Source: Microvirga sp. BSC39 | Lineage (GTDB): Bacteria; Pseudomonadota; Alphaproteobacteria; Rhizobiales; Beijerinckiaceae | Assembly (NCBI RefSeq): GCF_000739015.1 | Contig: NZ_JPUG01000076.1 | Location: forward strand, 62,001-126,000 | Direction of reading: 5' to 3' | DNA: 64,000 nt | In this document: piece after piece, positions 35,651 through 44,523 of the stretch | How the letters are laid out: each line of letters begins with the position of its first letter | Numbering within the stretch: the stretch's first letter is position 1 | Translations under genes and position numbers: made by a program | Notes under the pieces: generated by a model | What the model was told of the DNA's origin: nothing | The model's input: the letters and a program-made list of their open reading frames with translations, nothing else | Databases searched by the model: none

Positions 35651-36766
35651 TCACGCCTCTCTGGTCTCGAAGTCGATCCGCGGATCGATCCAGGTGTAGG
35701 TGAGGTCGGACACGAGGTTCACCGCCAAGCCGACGAGCGAGAAGATGTAGAGGTTGGCGAACACTACCGGATAGTCGCGGTTGACGATGGACTCGAAGGA
35801 GAGGAGCCCCAGCCCGTCGAGGGAGAAGATCGTCTCGATGAGGAGGGCGCCGGCGAAGAACGCCCCGATGAAGGCGCCGGGGAAGCCCGCGATCACGATG
35901 AGCATCGCATTGCGGAAGACGTGGCCGTAGAGAACCTGCCGCTCGGAGAGACCCTTCATGCGGGCGGTGAGCACGTATTGCTTGCGGATCTCGTCGAGGA
36001 ACGAGTTCTTCGTGAGCAGGGTCGAGGTGGCAAAGGCCCCGAGCGCCATGGCGGTGATGGGCAGAACGAGGTGCCAGAAGTAATCCGCGATCTGCCAGTA
36101 CCACGGCATGAAGGCCCAGTTCTCGGAGGTGAGGCCGCGCAAGGGGAAAAACTGCCAGAACGACCCGCCGGCAAAGAGCACGATCAGCAGGATCGCAAAG
36201 AGGAAGCCCGGGATCGCATAGCCGATGATGACGACGGCCGAGGTCCAGATGTCGAAGGTGGAGCCGTCCCGCACCGCCTTCTTGATCCCGAGCGGGATGG
36301 AGATGGCGTAGGAGAGCAGCGTCATCCAGAGGCCGAGGCTGATCGAGACAGGCAGCTTCTCCTTGATGAGCTCCAGCACCGAGATATCGCGGAAGTAGCT
36401 CTTGCCGAAATCGAAGCGCGCATAATCCCAGATCATCTTCAGGAAGCGCTCATGGGCCGGCTTGTCGAAGCCGAACTGCGCCTCGAGCTGCTTGATGAAC
36501 TGCGGATCGAGCCCCTGCGCGCCGCGATAGCGCGACGAGGAGGCATCCCCCGCGGCTCCGCCTCCGGGAGCTTGACCTCCGCCCGCCATGTCGCCCCCGC
36601 CGCCGGAGATGCGCGAGGTCGCGCTCGAATCCTGGCCTTGAAGCTGGGCGATGATGCGCTCCACAGGGCCGCCGGGGGCGAACTGCACGAGCACGAAGGA
36701 GATGAGCATGATCCCCAGGATGGTGGGGATCATGAGGAGAACGCGACGCGCAATATAGGCCAGCAT
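35651..36766 (-). CDS. yejB: Peptide ABC transporter permease YejB
   Basis: This 371-residue permease is recognised by MLAYIARRVLLMIPTILGIM at its start and the long YejB-specific insert rich in glycine (residues about 50-90). The EAA loop contains ARMKGLSERQVLYGHVFRNA. The ATG at 36766 overlaps the stop of the DUF4260 gene (TGATG). The frame is open further upstream, but only as a shadow of that gene. Length is close to E. coli YejB (364). Confidence 0.94.
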   Translation of the reverse strand: MLAYIARRVLLMIPTILGIMLISFVLVQFAPGGPVERIIAQLQGQDSSATSRISGGGGDMAGGGQAPGGGAAGDASSSRYRGAQGLDPQFIKQLEAQFGFDKPAHERFLKMIWDYARFDFGKSYFRDISVLELIKEKLPVSISLGLWMTLLSYAISIPLGIKKAVRDGSTFDIWTSAVVIIGYAIPGFLFAILLIVLFAGGSFWQFFPLRGLTSENWAFMPWYWQIADYFWHLVLPITAMALGAFATSTLLTKNSFLDEIRKQYVLTARMKGLSERQVLYGHVFRNAMLIVIAGFPGAFIGAFFAGALLIETIFSLDGLGLLSFESIVNRDYPVVFANLYIFSLVGLAVNLVSDLTYTWIDPRIDFETREA

Positions 36767-37170
36767 CAAGCGCCTGCTGCTTGCCGGCCGATGCGGCCAA
36801 GATGGGTGTCGTTGAAGCCGGACGAGTATTTCAAGCCATATCCCAACATGCGGTCGAACCCGATATGCGCGGCCCAGATGGCCGCGATCCCGAGCAGCAT
36901 AGAGTGATCGAGGAAAAGACCAAGCCCTGCGAGGAGCGCAGGCCCCAGGGTGGAGTGCAGGGCATTGTACGCCACCGCTCCAAGCCGGGGACCGGCAAGG
37001 TAGCCCGCAAAGCTCAGGTCGGGCGTCAGGAAGAGAACGGCATAGAGCCACCAGGAGGTGCCGGTATAGGCATAGGCCCATGTGGCCAGGATGAAGAGGG
37101 CGAGGCCCTCGAGGCGCAGAAGCAGGCGGGGCATATCCGCCTCATGTCGCGTCGTTGCAGCTGTGTCCAA
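36766..37170 (-). CDS. DUF4260 family small membrane protein
   Basis: This 134-residue protein has about four hydrophobic segments with the DUF4260 pattern: WWLYAVLFLTPDLSFAGYLAG, YNALHSTLGPALL and HIGFDRMLGYGLKYSSGFNDTHLG. Function is unknown. It sits 3 bases after a yejA-like gene and overlaps the yejB start, so it is part of the same operon. An alternative start lies at 37134. Its position inside a transporter operon suggests co-expression rather than a known transport function. Confidence 0.85.
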   Translation of the reverse strand: MDTAATTRHEADMPRLLLRLEGLALFILATWAYAYTGTSWWLYAVLFLTPDLSFAGYLAGPRLGAVAYNALHSTLGPALLAGLGLFLDHSMLLGIAAIWAAHIGFDRMLGYGLKYSSGFNDTHLGRIGRQAAGA

Positions 37171-37173
37171 GCC

Positions 37174-39039
37174 TTACCCTCGCCCGATCCGTCTCGCCTT
37201 CTCAGCATCGTACCACCAGGTTCCCGGTGCCCCTGAGGCAAAGCGCGGCTTCGTTTCGGGACGCGAGAACTGGTCCCAATAGGCAAGCCAGTCGCTGGCC
37301 TTGAACCACATGGGAATCCAATAATGGCCTGAACGGAGAACCCGGTCCAGGGCGCGGCAGGCGATGTTGAGCTCCTGGCGCGACTTTGCCTTGCCGATGG
37401 TCTCGATCAGCGCATCGACGGCCGGGTGCTCGATCCCGGCCAGGTTCTGCGCACCGGGCGTGCGGGCGGCTTGTGAGCCGTAGACGGTCCGCAGGCTGTC
37501 ACCGGGCGTCGTGGAGCCGACGAGGGCCCGACTCGTCATGTCGAAATCGTAATCGTTCAGCCGCTGCTGATATTGTGCGGCATCGACGATGCGCGAACGG
37601 GCATCGATGCCGAGACGCTTCAGGTTGTTCTGGAAAGGCTGGGTGTGCGGCTGAAGAAACGGCGAGGAATCGAGGAACTCGATGGTGAGGGGCTGTCCGC
37701 TCGGCAGCTTGAGAACGCCGCCCTCGCGCTTGCACCCGGCCTGCCGCAGAAGTTCGTCCGCCCGGCGCAGCAGCTGCCGGTCCTGCCCCGAGCCGTCGGA
37801 GACGGGCGGCAGGGGAGGCTCGCCGAACACGGAGGCCGGCAGCTTGTCCCGGAAGGGCTCCAGCAGCGCCAGCTCCTCCTGCGACGGCTGCCCGACGGCC
37901 TTCATGTCGGAATTCTCGAAGAACGAGGTCGTGCGGCGATAGGAGCCGAACATGATGTTCGTGTTGGTCCACTCGAAATCGAAGGCGAGGCCGATCGCCT
38001 CGCGGATGCGCGGTTCCTTGAACATCTCCCGGCGGGTGTTGAAGTACCAGCCCTGGATCGGCGCCGGCAGGGTGTTCGGCACTTCCTCCTTCTTGACGCG
38101 GCCTTCGCGGACGGCGGGAAAGTCGTAGCCCGTCGCCCAGGTCCGTGACGTCGCCTCCTCGTGGAAGTTGAGCGTCCCGTTCTTGAAGGCTTCGAATGCC
38201 ACGGTGCGGTCACGGAAATACTCGTAGCGAATGCGGTCGAAATTGTTCTGACCCACATTCACGGGCAAGTCCTTGGCCCAGTAGTCCGGCACGCGATCGA
38301 ACTCGATGAAGCGCCCGACCTCGAAACGGCCGACCTTGTAGGGTCCTGAGCCGAGCGGCGCTTCCAACGTCGAGGCCTCGAAATCCTTGCCCTGCCAGTA
38401 GCGCTCGGAGAGGATCGGCATTCCGGCGACGACGAGATGCAGGTCGCGGCTGCGCTGCGGCGTGAACTGGACGCGCAGAACCTCGTCGGACTCCGCTTCC
38501 GCCGAGGCCAGCTGCGTCAGGATCTGGGTGAAAATCGGATGACCTTTGGTCTTCAAGATGTTTAACGAGAAAGCCGCATCCTTCGCGGTCAGCCTCGATC
38601 CGTCAGGAAAGCGCGCTTCCGGCCGCAACGTGAAGCGATAGGTGAGCTTGTCATCGGAGATGCGCACGCTCTTCGCCACGAGGCCGTAGAGCGCATCCGG
38701 CTCGTCGCCGGACCCTGCCATCAGGGTATCGAAGGTTCCGGCCATCCCGGCTGCGCCGTCGCCCTTCAGCACGAAGACGTTGAGCGTGTTGAACGTGTCG
38801 AAGTTCTGGTTGCCCAGCGTCTGCTTGATCTGGATCGCCAGCGTGCCGCCTTTCGGAGCCGCCGGGTTCACATAGTCGAAATGCTTGAAGTCGGGCGGGT
38901 ATTTCAGCTCGCCGAAACTGGAGAGGCCATGGGTTTCGGTCCCGCTGCCCTCCTGCGCCCAGCCCGCGCGAGGAAGGAGCGAGAGAGCAGCGCTCGCCGC
39001 TCCCGTCTGAAGAACCCTGCGGCGGCTGAAATCTCTCAT
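37174..39039 (-). CDS. YejA-like periplasmic binding protein 2, Tat-type signal
   Basis: This 621-residue family 5 solute-binding protein starts MRDFSRRRVLQTGAASAALSL, a twin-arginine signal motif (SRRRVLQ) followed by a hydrophobic stretch. The mature part begins like YejA (GELKYPPDFKHFDYVNPAAPKGG). It overlaps the stop of the upstream paralogue by 4 bases and precedes the DUF4260 and yejB genes. Family 5 members bind peptides. The use of Tat export implies folding, possibly with a ligand, before export. Confidence 0.9.
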   Translation of the reverse strand: MRDFSRRRVLQTGAASAALSLLPRAGWAQEGSGTETHGLSSFGELKYPPDFKHFDYVNPAAPKGGTLAIQIKQTLGNQNFDTFNTLNVFVLKGDGAAGMAGTFDTLMAGSGDEPDALYGLVAKSVRISDDKLTYRFTLRPEARFPDGSRLTAKDAAFSLNILKTKGHPIFTQILTQLASAEAESDEVLRVQFTPQRSRDLHLVVAGMPILSERYWQGKDFEASTLEAPLGSGPYKVGRFEVGRFIEFDRVPDYWAKDLPVNVGQNNFDRIRYEYFRDRTVAFEAFKNGTLNFHEEATSRTWATGYDFPAVREGRVKKEEVPNTLPAPIQGWYFNTRREMFKEPRIREAIGLAFDFEWTNTNIMFGSYRRTTSFFENSDMKAVGQPSQEELALLEPFRDKLPASVFGEPPLPPVSDGSGQDRQLLRRADELLRQAGCKREGGVLKLPSGQPLTIEFLDSSPFLQPHTQPFQNNLKRLGIDARSRIVDAAQYQQRLNDYDFDMTSRALVGSTTPGDSLRTVYGSQAARTPGAQNLAGIEHPAVDALIETIGKAKSRQELNIACRALDRVLRSGHYWIPMWFKASDWLAYWDQFSRPETKPRFASGAPGTWWYDAEKARRIGRG

Positions 39040-40880
39040 CGCGGCGCTCCCGTCTTGGCGGCCTTGGCTTCATCGTACCACCAGATCGTCGGGAAGGCGG
39101 CTCCGCCATAACGCGGCATGTTCTCGGGACGGCTGTAGCGGTTCCAGCGGGCGGTGCGCTGCTTGAGCGACGTCCATTGCGGAACCACGTAGTCGTGCGC
39201 CAGCAGCACGCGGTCGAGCGCCTTCGTGGCGGCGACCAGCTCGTCCCGGTCCTTGGCGAAGATCACGCGATCGATGAGTGCGTCGACCGCTGGGTTTGCG
39301 ATGCCGGCGAGGTTCTGCGAGCCTTCGCGTTTCGCAGCCTGTGAGCCCCAGAATTCACGCTGCTCATTGCCGGGCGACGACGACTGAGGCCAGAGGCCGG
39401 TGGTGATGTCGAAGTCGAAAGAGCGGGTCCGGTTGGTCTCCTGAACATCGTCTACGATACGCACCGTTGCGGCGATCCCGAGGCGTTTGAGAGACTCCGA
39501 ATAAGGCAGGAAGATGCGCTCGTCGTTGGGCGAGCTGCCGAGCAGCTCCGCATTCAGGACTTCGCCCTTGGCGTTGACACGGCGACCGTTCTTGATGTCC
39601 CAGCCCGCTTCCTTCAGCAGGCGGTCGGCCTCGCGCAGGTTGTTGCGAATGGCCTCGGGGGAGTCATTGATCGGGTTCTTGTACGGCGTCGTGAAGACGG
39701 AGGGCGGAACCTTGTCGCGCACGGTCTCCAGGATCTCCAGCTCCTTGCCCTCGGGCAGCCCCGATGACGCGAGATCCAACCCGTAGAAGTAGCTCGAAGG
39801 CCGCTCGTAGAGACCGTAGAAGATCGTCTTGTTCATCTCCTCGAAGGGGAAGGCGAGGTTGAAGGCTCGGCGGACGCGCTGGTCCTTGAACTGGTCCCGC
39901 CTGAGATTGAGCACGAAGGCCTGCATCCTGCCGCTCGCACGGATCGGGAATTCCTCAAGAACGACACGTCCTTCCTGGCGCGCTGGAAAGTCATAGCCGA
40001 CGGCCCAGTTGCGGGCGCTGTTCTCATAGCGGAAGTCGATGCGGTCGCCCTTGAAGGCTTCGAGCAGCACCGTCGCGTCGCGGTAATATTCGAAGCGGAT
40101 CTCGTCGAAGTTGTTCTGGCCCACATTCACGTTGAGGCTCTCGCCCCAGTAATCCTTCACCCGCTCGTAGGATGCGGTGCGGCCCGCCTCGAAGCTCTTG
40201 AGGCGGTAGGGGCCCGAGCCCAGCGGCGGCTCCAGAGTTGTCTGCGTGATGTCGCGCTTGCGCCCGTCCGGCGTTGTGCCTTCCCACCAGTGCTTGGGCA
40301 GGACGAGCAGCTGCCCCATGATCTGCGGCAGCTCGCGGTTGCCCTTCTCGTCGAAGGTGAACTTCACCTCCCGGTCGCCCAGCTTCTCGGCCTTCGTCAC
40401 GTTGGCATAGTAGAAGGCGTAAGTGGGGCTGTTCGCCTTCAGCGCCTCGAAGGAGAAGATCACGTCATCGGCCGTCACCGGCTGTCCATCGTGCCAGCGC
40501 GCCTCGGGGCGTAGCCGGAAGGTGACGGAGGAATAATCCTCAGGGTAGGAAAAGGCCTCTGCCAGGAGACCATAGGACGAGTTCGGATCGTCCAGGGCAG
40601 GGGTGGTCAAGGCCTCGTAGATGAGGCTGAGGCCTCCCTCGGGAGATCCCTTCACGCCGGCCACCACGATGTTGAAGCTGTCGAAGGTGCCCTGAACCCC
40701 TAATCGGACCAGCCCGCCCTTGGGAGCATCCGGATTCACGTAGTCGAAATGCTTGAAGCCTGCGGGGTACTTCGGCTCGTCCAGCAGGACCGATCCGTGC
40801 CGCCATGGAGCTTCCTGGGCTGCGAGGGGGCTGAGGGCAAGGCACGCGGTCAGGAAGCTTGGCACAAGGATACGGATCAC
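39036..40880 (-). CDS. yejA: YejA-like periplasmic binding protein 1, Sec-type signal
   Basis: This 614-residue protein has a Sec signal peptide (MIRILVPSFLTACLALSPLA/AQEAP) and then DEPKYPAGFKHFDYVNPDAPKGG, the YejA opening. The body shares many blocks with its neighbour, for example NVGQNNFDEIRFEYYRD and ATSxTWAxGYDFP-like NWAVGYDFPA. The two are clearly tandem paralogues. It is the first gene of the operon. Which of the two is the functional orthologue of E. coli YejA is not decidable here; the symbol is given to the Sec-exported one tentatively. Confidence 0.88.
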   Translation of the reverse strand: MIRILVPSFLTACLALSPLAAQEAPWRHGSVLLDEPKYPAGFKHFDYVNPDAPKGGLVRLGVQGTFDSFNIVVAGVKGSPEGGLSLIYEALTTPALDDPNSSYGLLAEAFSYPEDYSSVTFRLRPEARWHDGQPVTADDVIFSFEALKANSPTYAFYYANVTKAEKLGDREVKFTFDEKGNRELPQIMGQLLVLPKHWWEGTTPDGRKRDITQTTLEPPLGSGPYRLKSFEAGRTASYERVKDYWGESLNVNVGQNNFDEIRFEYYRDATVLLEAFKGDRIDFRYENSARNWAVGYDFPARQEGRVVLEEFPIRASGRMQAFVLNLRRDQFKDQRVRRAFNLAFPFEEMNKTIFYGLYERPSSYFYGLDLASSGLPEGKELEILETVRDKVPPSVFTTPYKNPINDSPEAIRNNLREADRLLKEAGWDIKNGRRVNAKGEVLNAELLGSSPNDERIFLPYSESLKRLGIAATVRIVDDVQETNRTRSFDFDITTGLWPQSSSPGNEQREFWGSQAAKREGSQNLAGIANPAVDALIDRVIFAKDRDELVAATKALDRVLLAHDYVVPQWTSLKQRTARWNRYSRPENMPRYGGAAFPTIWWYDEAKAAKTGAPR

Positions 40881-40977
40881 ACGGCGTCTCCTGAATGGTG
40901 AGGCGTCTGTTTCTAGCTACATTTTTGGGCGCAGCAGGGCGAGCGCAAGGGACAACGCACGAAAGGCGAGGTGGCTT

Positions 40978-41009
40978 GAAAAGAAAAAGCCGGGCGTTTC
41001 GGCCCGGCT
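40978..41009 (-). terminator. Intrinsic terminator of the cytochrome c gene
   Basis: On the minus strand AGCCGGGC pairs with GCCCGGCT across a 6-base loop, followed by TTTTCTTTTC. It lies 26 bases after the cytochrome gene stop. Confidence 0.85.
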
Positions 41010-41034
41010 CTCCTGAATGTGAAAGTGATGCGCT

Positions 41035-41718
41035 TTACTGGGCCGCGGGAGCGGCAGGAGCAGCGGGCGCTCCTCCGGCGGGAGCTGCTGCAGGAGCCAC
41101 AGCGGGCGCTGCCCCACCAGCAGGAGCGGCGGGAGCTCCACCGGCCGCCGGCGCCGCTGCAGGCGCCGCAGCCGCGGCGGATGCCTCGGGGAACGGAGGA
41201 GCGCTGGGGGAGACCGACTTCAGATAAGCGATGAGGTCTGCCCGCTCCTTGGCCTGGGCGATGCCGGCGAAGGCCATGATGGTGCCGGGAACGGCCTGCT
41301 TGGGGTTCTGGATGAAGGCGTTGAGGATCTCGTAATTCCAGTCGCCGCCCTTGCCCTTCAGCGCCGCCGAGTAGTTGAAGCCCGCGTGAGACGCGAGAGC
41401 ACGTCCGACGACCCCGTGCAGGTTCGGGCCGACCTTGTTGGCGCCGCCCTCCTCGAAGGTGTGGCAGGAGGCGCACTTCTTGGCCGCGGCCTGACCCTTG
41501 GCCACGTCGGCGCTGGCGAGAAGAACCGGAAGCGGCTCGGCCGGAGCGGCGGCACCGCCTGCGCTCGCGGCAGCGCCTTCTTCCGGCGCCGGAAGGTCGT
41601 AACCTGGAACGGCGGGCTTATGGGGAGAAAACAGGCCGCCGGCGATGACATTGACGCCGACCACGAAGAGAAGCGAGGCGAAAACGGCGCCCGCGATCTT
41701 ATTGGTCTCGATATTCAT
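41035..41718 (-). CDS. Membrane-anchored class I cytochrome c (CycM-like) with Ala/Pro-rich tail
   Basis: This 227-residue protein has an N-terminal helix near residues 8-27, which probably anchors it in the inner membrane. A single-heme cytochrome c domain follows, with CASCH near residue 82. The sixth ligand is likely the methionine in PGTIMAFAG. It resembles CycM/c552-type cytochromes that pass electrons to a terminal oxidase. The last about 55 residues are almost only Ala, Pro and Gly, and low complexity is also seen after the anchor. The tail is unusual for the family core. Confidence 0.88.
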   Translation of the reverse strand: MNIETNKIAGAVFASLLFVVGVNVIAGGLFSPHKPAVPGYDLPAPEEGAAASAGGAAAPAEPLPVLLASADVAKGQAAAKKCASCHTFEEGGANKVGPNLHGVVGRALASHAGFNYSAALKGKGGDWNYEILNAFIQNPKQAVPGTIMAFAGIAQAKERADLIAYLKSVSPSAPPFPEASAAAAAPAAAPAAGGAPAAPAGGAAPAVAPAAAPAGGAPAAPAAPAAQ

Positions 41719-41988
41719 GAGTGAGGCTCTCCTCGCCTTCGTAAAAGCGGCGAAACCAGCGCAGCAGAAAGGATCCGCAGGCGGGTGCCCGCGTCGGGGC
41801 GTTGCTTAGCCGTTGTCATGGGGGTTTGACAATGGGGTTTGCGGAGGTTTTCGCCGTTCTCGTGGTCGCAGTTTGATGTTGCAACGCATTCGGGCGCCCC
41901 AAGGTCCCCGTATAGAGTGCCGCACGCATGACAAACAGAACCCGCCTTGCTAAGGACGCTCAAGCCCTTAGCCCTTGAAGATCGCCCC

Positions 41989-42732
41989 ATGTCCGACCCT
42001 CTCGTCCTCATCCCGGCCCGTCTGGCCGCAACGCGCCTGCCCAACAAGCCGCTCGCCGACATCACCGGCGAGCCCATGATCGTTCATGTGTGGCGCCGGG
42101 CGATGGAGGCCGGGATCGGGCCGGTGGCGGTGGCCACCGACGCACCCGAGATCGCCGAGGCCGTGGCACGGGCGGGCGGTCAGGCGGTCATGACACGGGC
42201 GGACCATGCCTCCGGCTCCGACCGCATCTTCGAGGCTATGGAAAAGCTCGACCCGGAGGGGCGGCACGACGTGGTAGTGAACGTCCAGGGTGACCTGCCG
42301 ACGGTCGATCCCCGGGCTATCGCGGCCTCGATCACTCCGCTCTCCGATGCGGAAGTGGATCTGGCGACCCTCGTGGCCGTCATCCGGCGCGAGGAGGAGG
42401 AGACCAATCCCAACGTGGTGAAGATGGTGGGAAGCCAGCTCTCCCAGGGGCGGTTCCGCGCACTCTACTTCACCCGAGCGACCGCACCTTACGGGGACGG
42501 GCCGCTCTATCATCACATCGGCCTCTACGCTTATCGGCGCAGAGCGCTGCAGCGGTTCGTCGGCCTACAGCCGTCACCCCTCGAATTGCGCGAGAAGCTG
42601 GAGCAGTTGCGCGCGCTGGAAGCCGGCATGCGCATCGATGCCGTTGTCGTCGACGATGTGCCGCTGGGTGTCGATACCCCTCACGATCTGGAAAGGGCGC
42701 GCGACATGATCGCAGCTCGGAGGACAGCATGA
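41989..42732 (+). CDS. kdsB: 3-deoxy-manno-octulosonate cytidylyltransferase
   Basis: KdsB activates Kdo with CTP to CMP-Kdo for lipopolysaccharide core synthesis. The 247-residue cytosolic product has the nucleotide motif LIPARLAATRLPNKPLADI and the conserved NVQGDLP and HIGLYAYRRRAL segments. The ATG at 41989 (MSDPLVLIPARL) is chosen because the upstream frame is not conserved. pheA overlaps its stop by 4 bases. The upstream 270-base gap to the divergent cytochrome gene shows no clear gene. Confidence 0.97.
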   Translation: MSDPLVLIPARLAATRLPNKPLADITGEPMIVHVWRRAMEAGIGPVAVATDAPEIAEAVARAGGQAVMTRADHASGSDRIFEAMEKLDPEGRHDVVVNVQGDLPTVDPRAIAASITPLSDAEVDLATLVAVIRREEEETNPNVVKMVGSQLSQGRFRALYFTRATAPYGDGPLYHHIGLYAYRRRALQRFVGLQPSPLELREKLEQLRALEAGMRIDAVVVDDVPLGVDTPHDLERARDMIAARRTA

Positions 42733-43583
42733 GCAAGTTGATTTCGTTCCAGGGCGAGCTGGGCGCCAATTCCCACACTGCCTGCGCGCAAGCCCGTCCC
42801 GACTGGGAGGCGCTGCCATGCCCGACCTTCGAGGACGCTTTCGCTGCCGTGAACGAGGGGCCGGCGAGCCTCGCCATGATCCCGATCGAGAACTCGATCG
42901 CCGGTCGCGTGGCCGACATCCACCATCTGCTGCCGACCTCGGGGCTGCACATCGTCGGCGAGCATTTCCTGCCGATCCATTTTCATCTGATGGCCATCCC
43001 TGAGGCCAATCTCGGCACCGTCAAGGATGTCTACAGCCACGTCCATGCCCTGGGCCAGTGCCGCAAGATCATTCGCAAGCTGGGCTTGAAAGCCCATGTG
43101 GCCGGCGACACCGCAGGTTCGGCGCGCGAGGTGGCGGAATGGAAGGACCCGACCCGGGCGTCGCTGTCGCCCCGCATGGCGGCCGACATCTACGGCCTGA
43201 AGATCCTGGCCGAGAACGTCGAGGACGAGGCGCACAACACCACCCGGTTCGTCATCCTGTCCAAGACGCCGCAATGGGCTCCCGCCAACAACGGCCCCAC
43301 GGTCACGTCCTTCGTGTTCCGCGTCCGTAACCTGCCGGCAGCCCTCTACAAGGCGCTCGGCGGATTTGCCACCAACGGCATCAACATGTCGAAGCTGGAG
43401 AGCTATATGCTCGAAGGCGAGTTCCTGGCGACGCAGTTCTACGCCGAGGTTGACGGCCACCCGGAGGATGCGAACCTCAAGCGGGCGCTCGAGGAGCTGG
43501 AGTTCTTCTCCCGCGAGCTGCGCATCCTCGGCGTCTACCCGGCCGATCCGTTCCGAGAGAAGATCAGGGAAGCGGCGGAGTGA
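42729..43583 (+). CDS. pheA: Prephenate dehydratase
   Basis: This 284-residue enzyme converts prephenate to phenylpyruvate in phenylalanine synthesis. The catalytic domain covers about residues 4-180, with PIENSIAGRVADIHHLL and the NTTRFVIL (TRF) motif. A C-terminal ACT domain (FVFRVRNLPAALYKALGGFA...) is expected to bind phenylalanine; its ESRP motif reads ESYM here. There is no chorismate mutase domain, as usual in alphaproteobacteria. The kdsB-pheA overlap shows coupling, and a GNAT gene follows with a GTG overlapping its stop. Confidence 0.96.
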   Translation: MSKLISFQGELGANSHTACAQARPDWEALPCPTFEDAFAAVNEGPASLAMIPIENSIAGRVADIHHLLPTSGLHIVGEHFLPIHFHLMAIPEANLGTVKDVYSHVHALGQCRKIIRKLGLKAHVAGDTAGSAREVAEWKDPTRASLSPRMAADIYGLKILAENVEDEAHNTTRFVILSKTPQWAPANNGPTVTSFVFRVRNLPAALYKALGGFATNGINMSKLESYMLEGEFLATQFYAEVDGHPEDANLKRALEELEFFSRELRILGVYPADPFREKIREAAE

Positions 43584-44113
43584 CGATCCGCATCCGCGAC
43601 GCCGCTGAGGCCGATGTGGAGGGCATCGCCAGGGTCCACGTTCAGGGCTGGCGCGAGACCTACAAGGACTTCCTCTCACCCGAGGCCCTGGCGGGTCTCT
43701 CCGTCGAGGAGCGGGTGCAGCTATGGCAGAGGGCCCTGGCCGAGCCGGAGCCCAGGGCCAAGCTTCTCGTGGCTGAAGCCGATGGCGGCGAGATCGTCGG
43801 CTTCATCCGAGGCGGGCCGATCCGCGGCAAGGGTGCCGAGCTGCTCGCGACCGAGGCCGAAATCTTCGCCATCTACCTGCTCGACAGGGTGAAGCGGCAG
43901 GGCATCGGCCGCAGGCTCATGGCCGGTGTGTTCGATCATCTCTCCGCTCATGGCCTTCGTTCGGTCGGCCTGTGGGTCCTGAGAGACAACCTGTCCGCCC
44001 GCCGCTTCTACGAAACCCTGGGCGGCACGGCGGGGCCCGAGCAGTCCTTCGACCTGCGCGGTCAGATGGTCACCGAGGTCGCCTACCGGTTCGATTTGAC
44101 CCTGCAGGGATGA
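43580..44113 (+). CDS. GNAT-family N-acetyltransferase
   Basis: This 177-residue protein begins MTIRIRDAAEADVEGIARVHVQGWRETY, typical of a GNAT fold. The acetyl-CoA pyrophosphate loop appears as VKRQGIGRRLMAGV (R/Q-x-x-G-x-G/A pattern). The C-terminal GLWVLRDNLSARRFYETLGG is also conserved. The substrate is unknown. The GTG start overlaps the pheA stop, so it is the third gene of the kdsB operon. Confidence 0.9.
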   Translation: MTIRIRDAAEADVEGIARVHVQGWRETYKDFLSPEALAGLSVEERVQLWQRALAEPEPRAKLLVAEADGGEIVGFIRGGPIRGKGAELLATEAEIFAIYLLDRVKRQGIGRRLMAGVFDHLSAHGLRSVGLWVLRDNLSARRFYETLGGTAGPEQSFDLRGQMVTEVAYRFDLTLQG

Positions 44114-44139
44114 GCCCGCTCCACCAGCTTGTCACCCCG

Positions 44140-44510
44140 GCGGCCGCGAGGCCGGGAAGGGGACCACTGGCACGTGCTGTCGCCATGGATTCCCTTCCCC
44201 TCCGCTGCGCTCCGGCCGGGAATGACACCCGCTATGCACCCCTACAACCTCATCCTCACCGCCGTCATCCCGGACGGCGGAGCCGATCCGGGATCGTCCT
44301 CAAAATAGAACGCTGTCATCCCGGGGCGGCGCAGCCGAGCCCGGGATCCATAACCGCTGACGAGGCAGGATGAAGCGTAACGCTGCCCGCCTTCCCTAGA
44401 ACGTCGTGTTTATGGATCCCCGTCTGCGCGGGGATGACACCGGCGAGGTTCCGGCGCTCCAGCCTGAAAACGATCCCGGATCGGCTCCGCCGTCCGGGAT
44501 GACGCTCTCG
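44140..44510. repeat. Array of about five REP-like palindromic units (410-base gene-free gap)
   Basis: No gene is seen between 44114 and 44523. Units with matching arms are ATCCCGGA/TCCGGGAT (44267-44294), ATCCCGGG/CCCGGGAT (44318-44347), ATCCCCG/CGGGGAT (44416-44435) and ATCCCGGA/TCCGGGAT (44473-44500). A looser unit near 44150-44220 pairs CCGGGAAGGG with CCCTTCCC. The second unit carries the 17-base tail shared with 25.9 kb. Confidence 0.8.
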
Positions 44511-44523
44511 AACGAGGAGCCCT

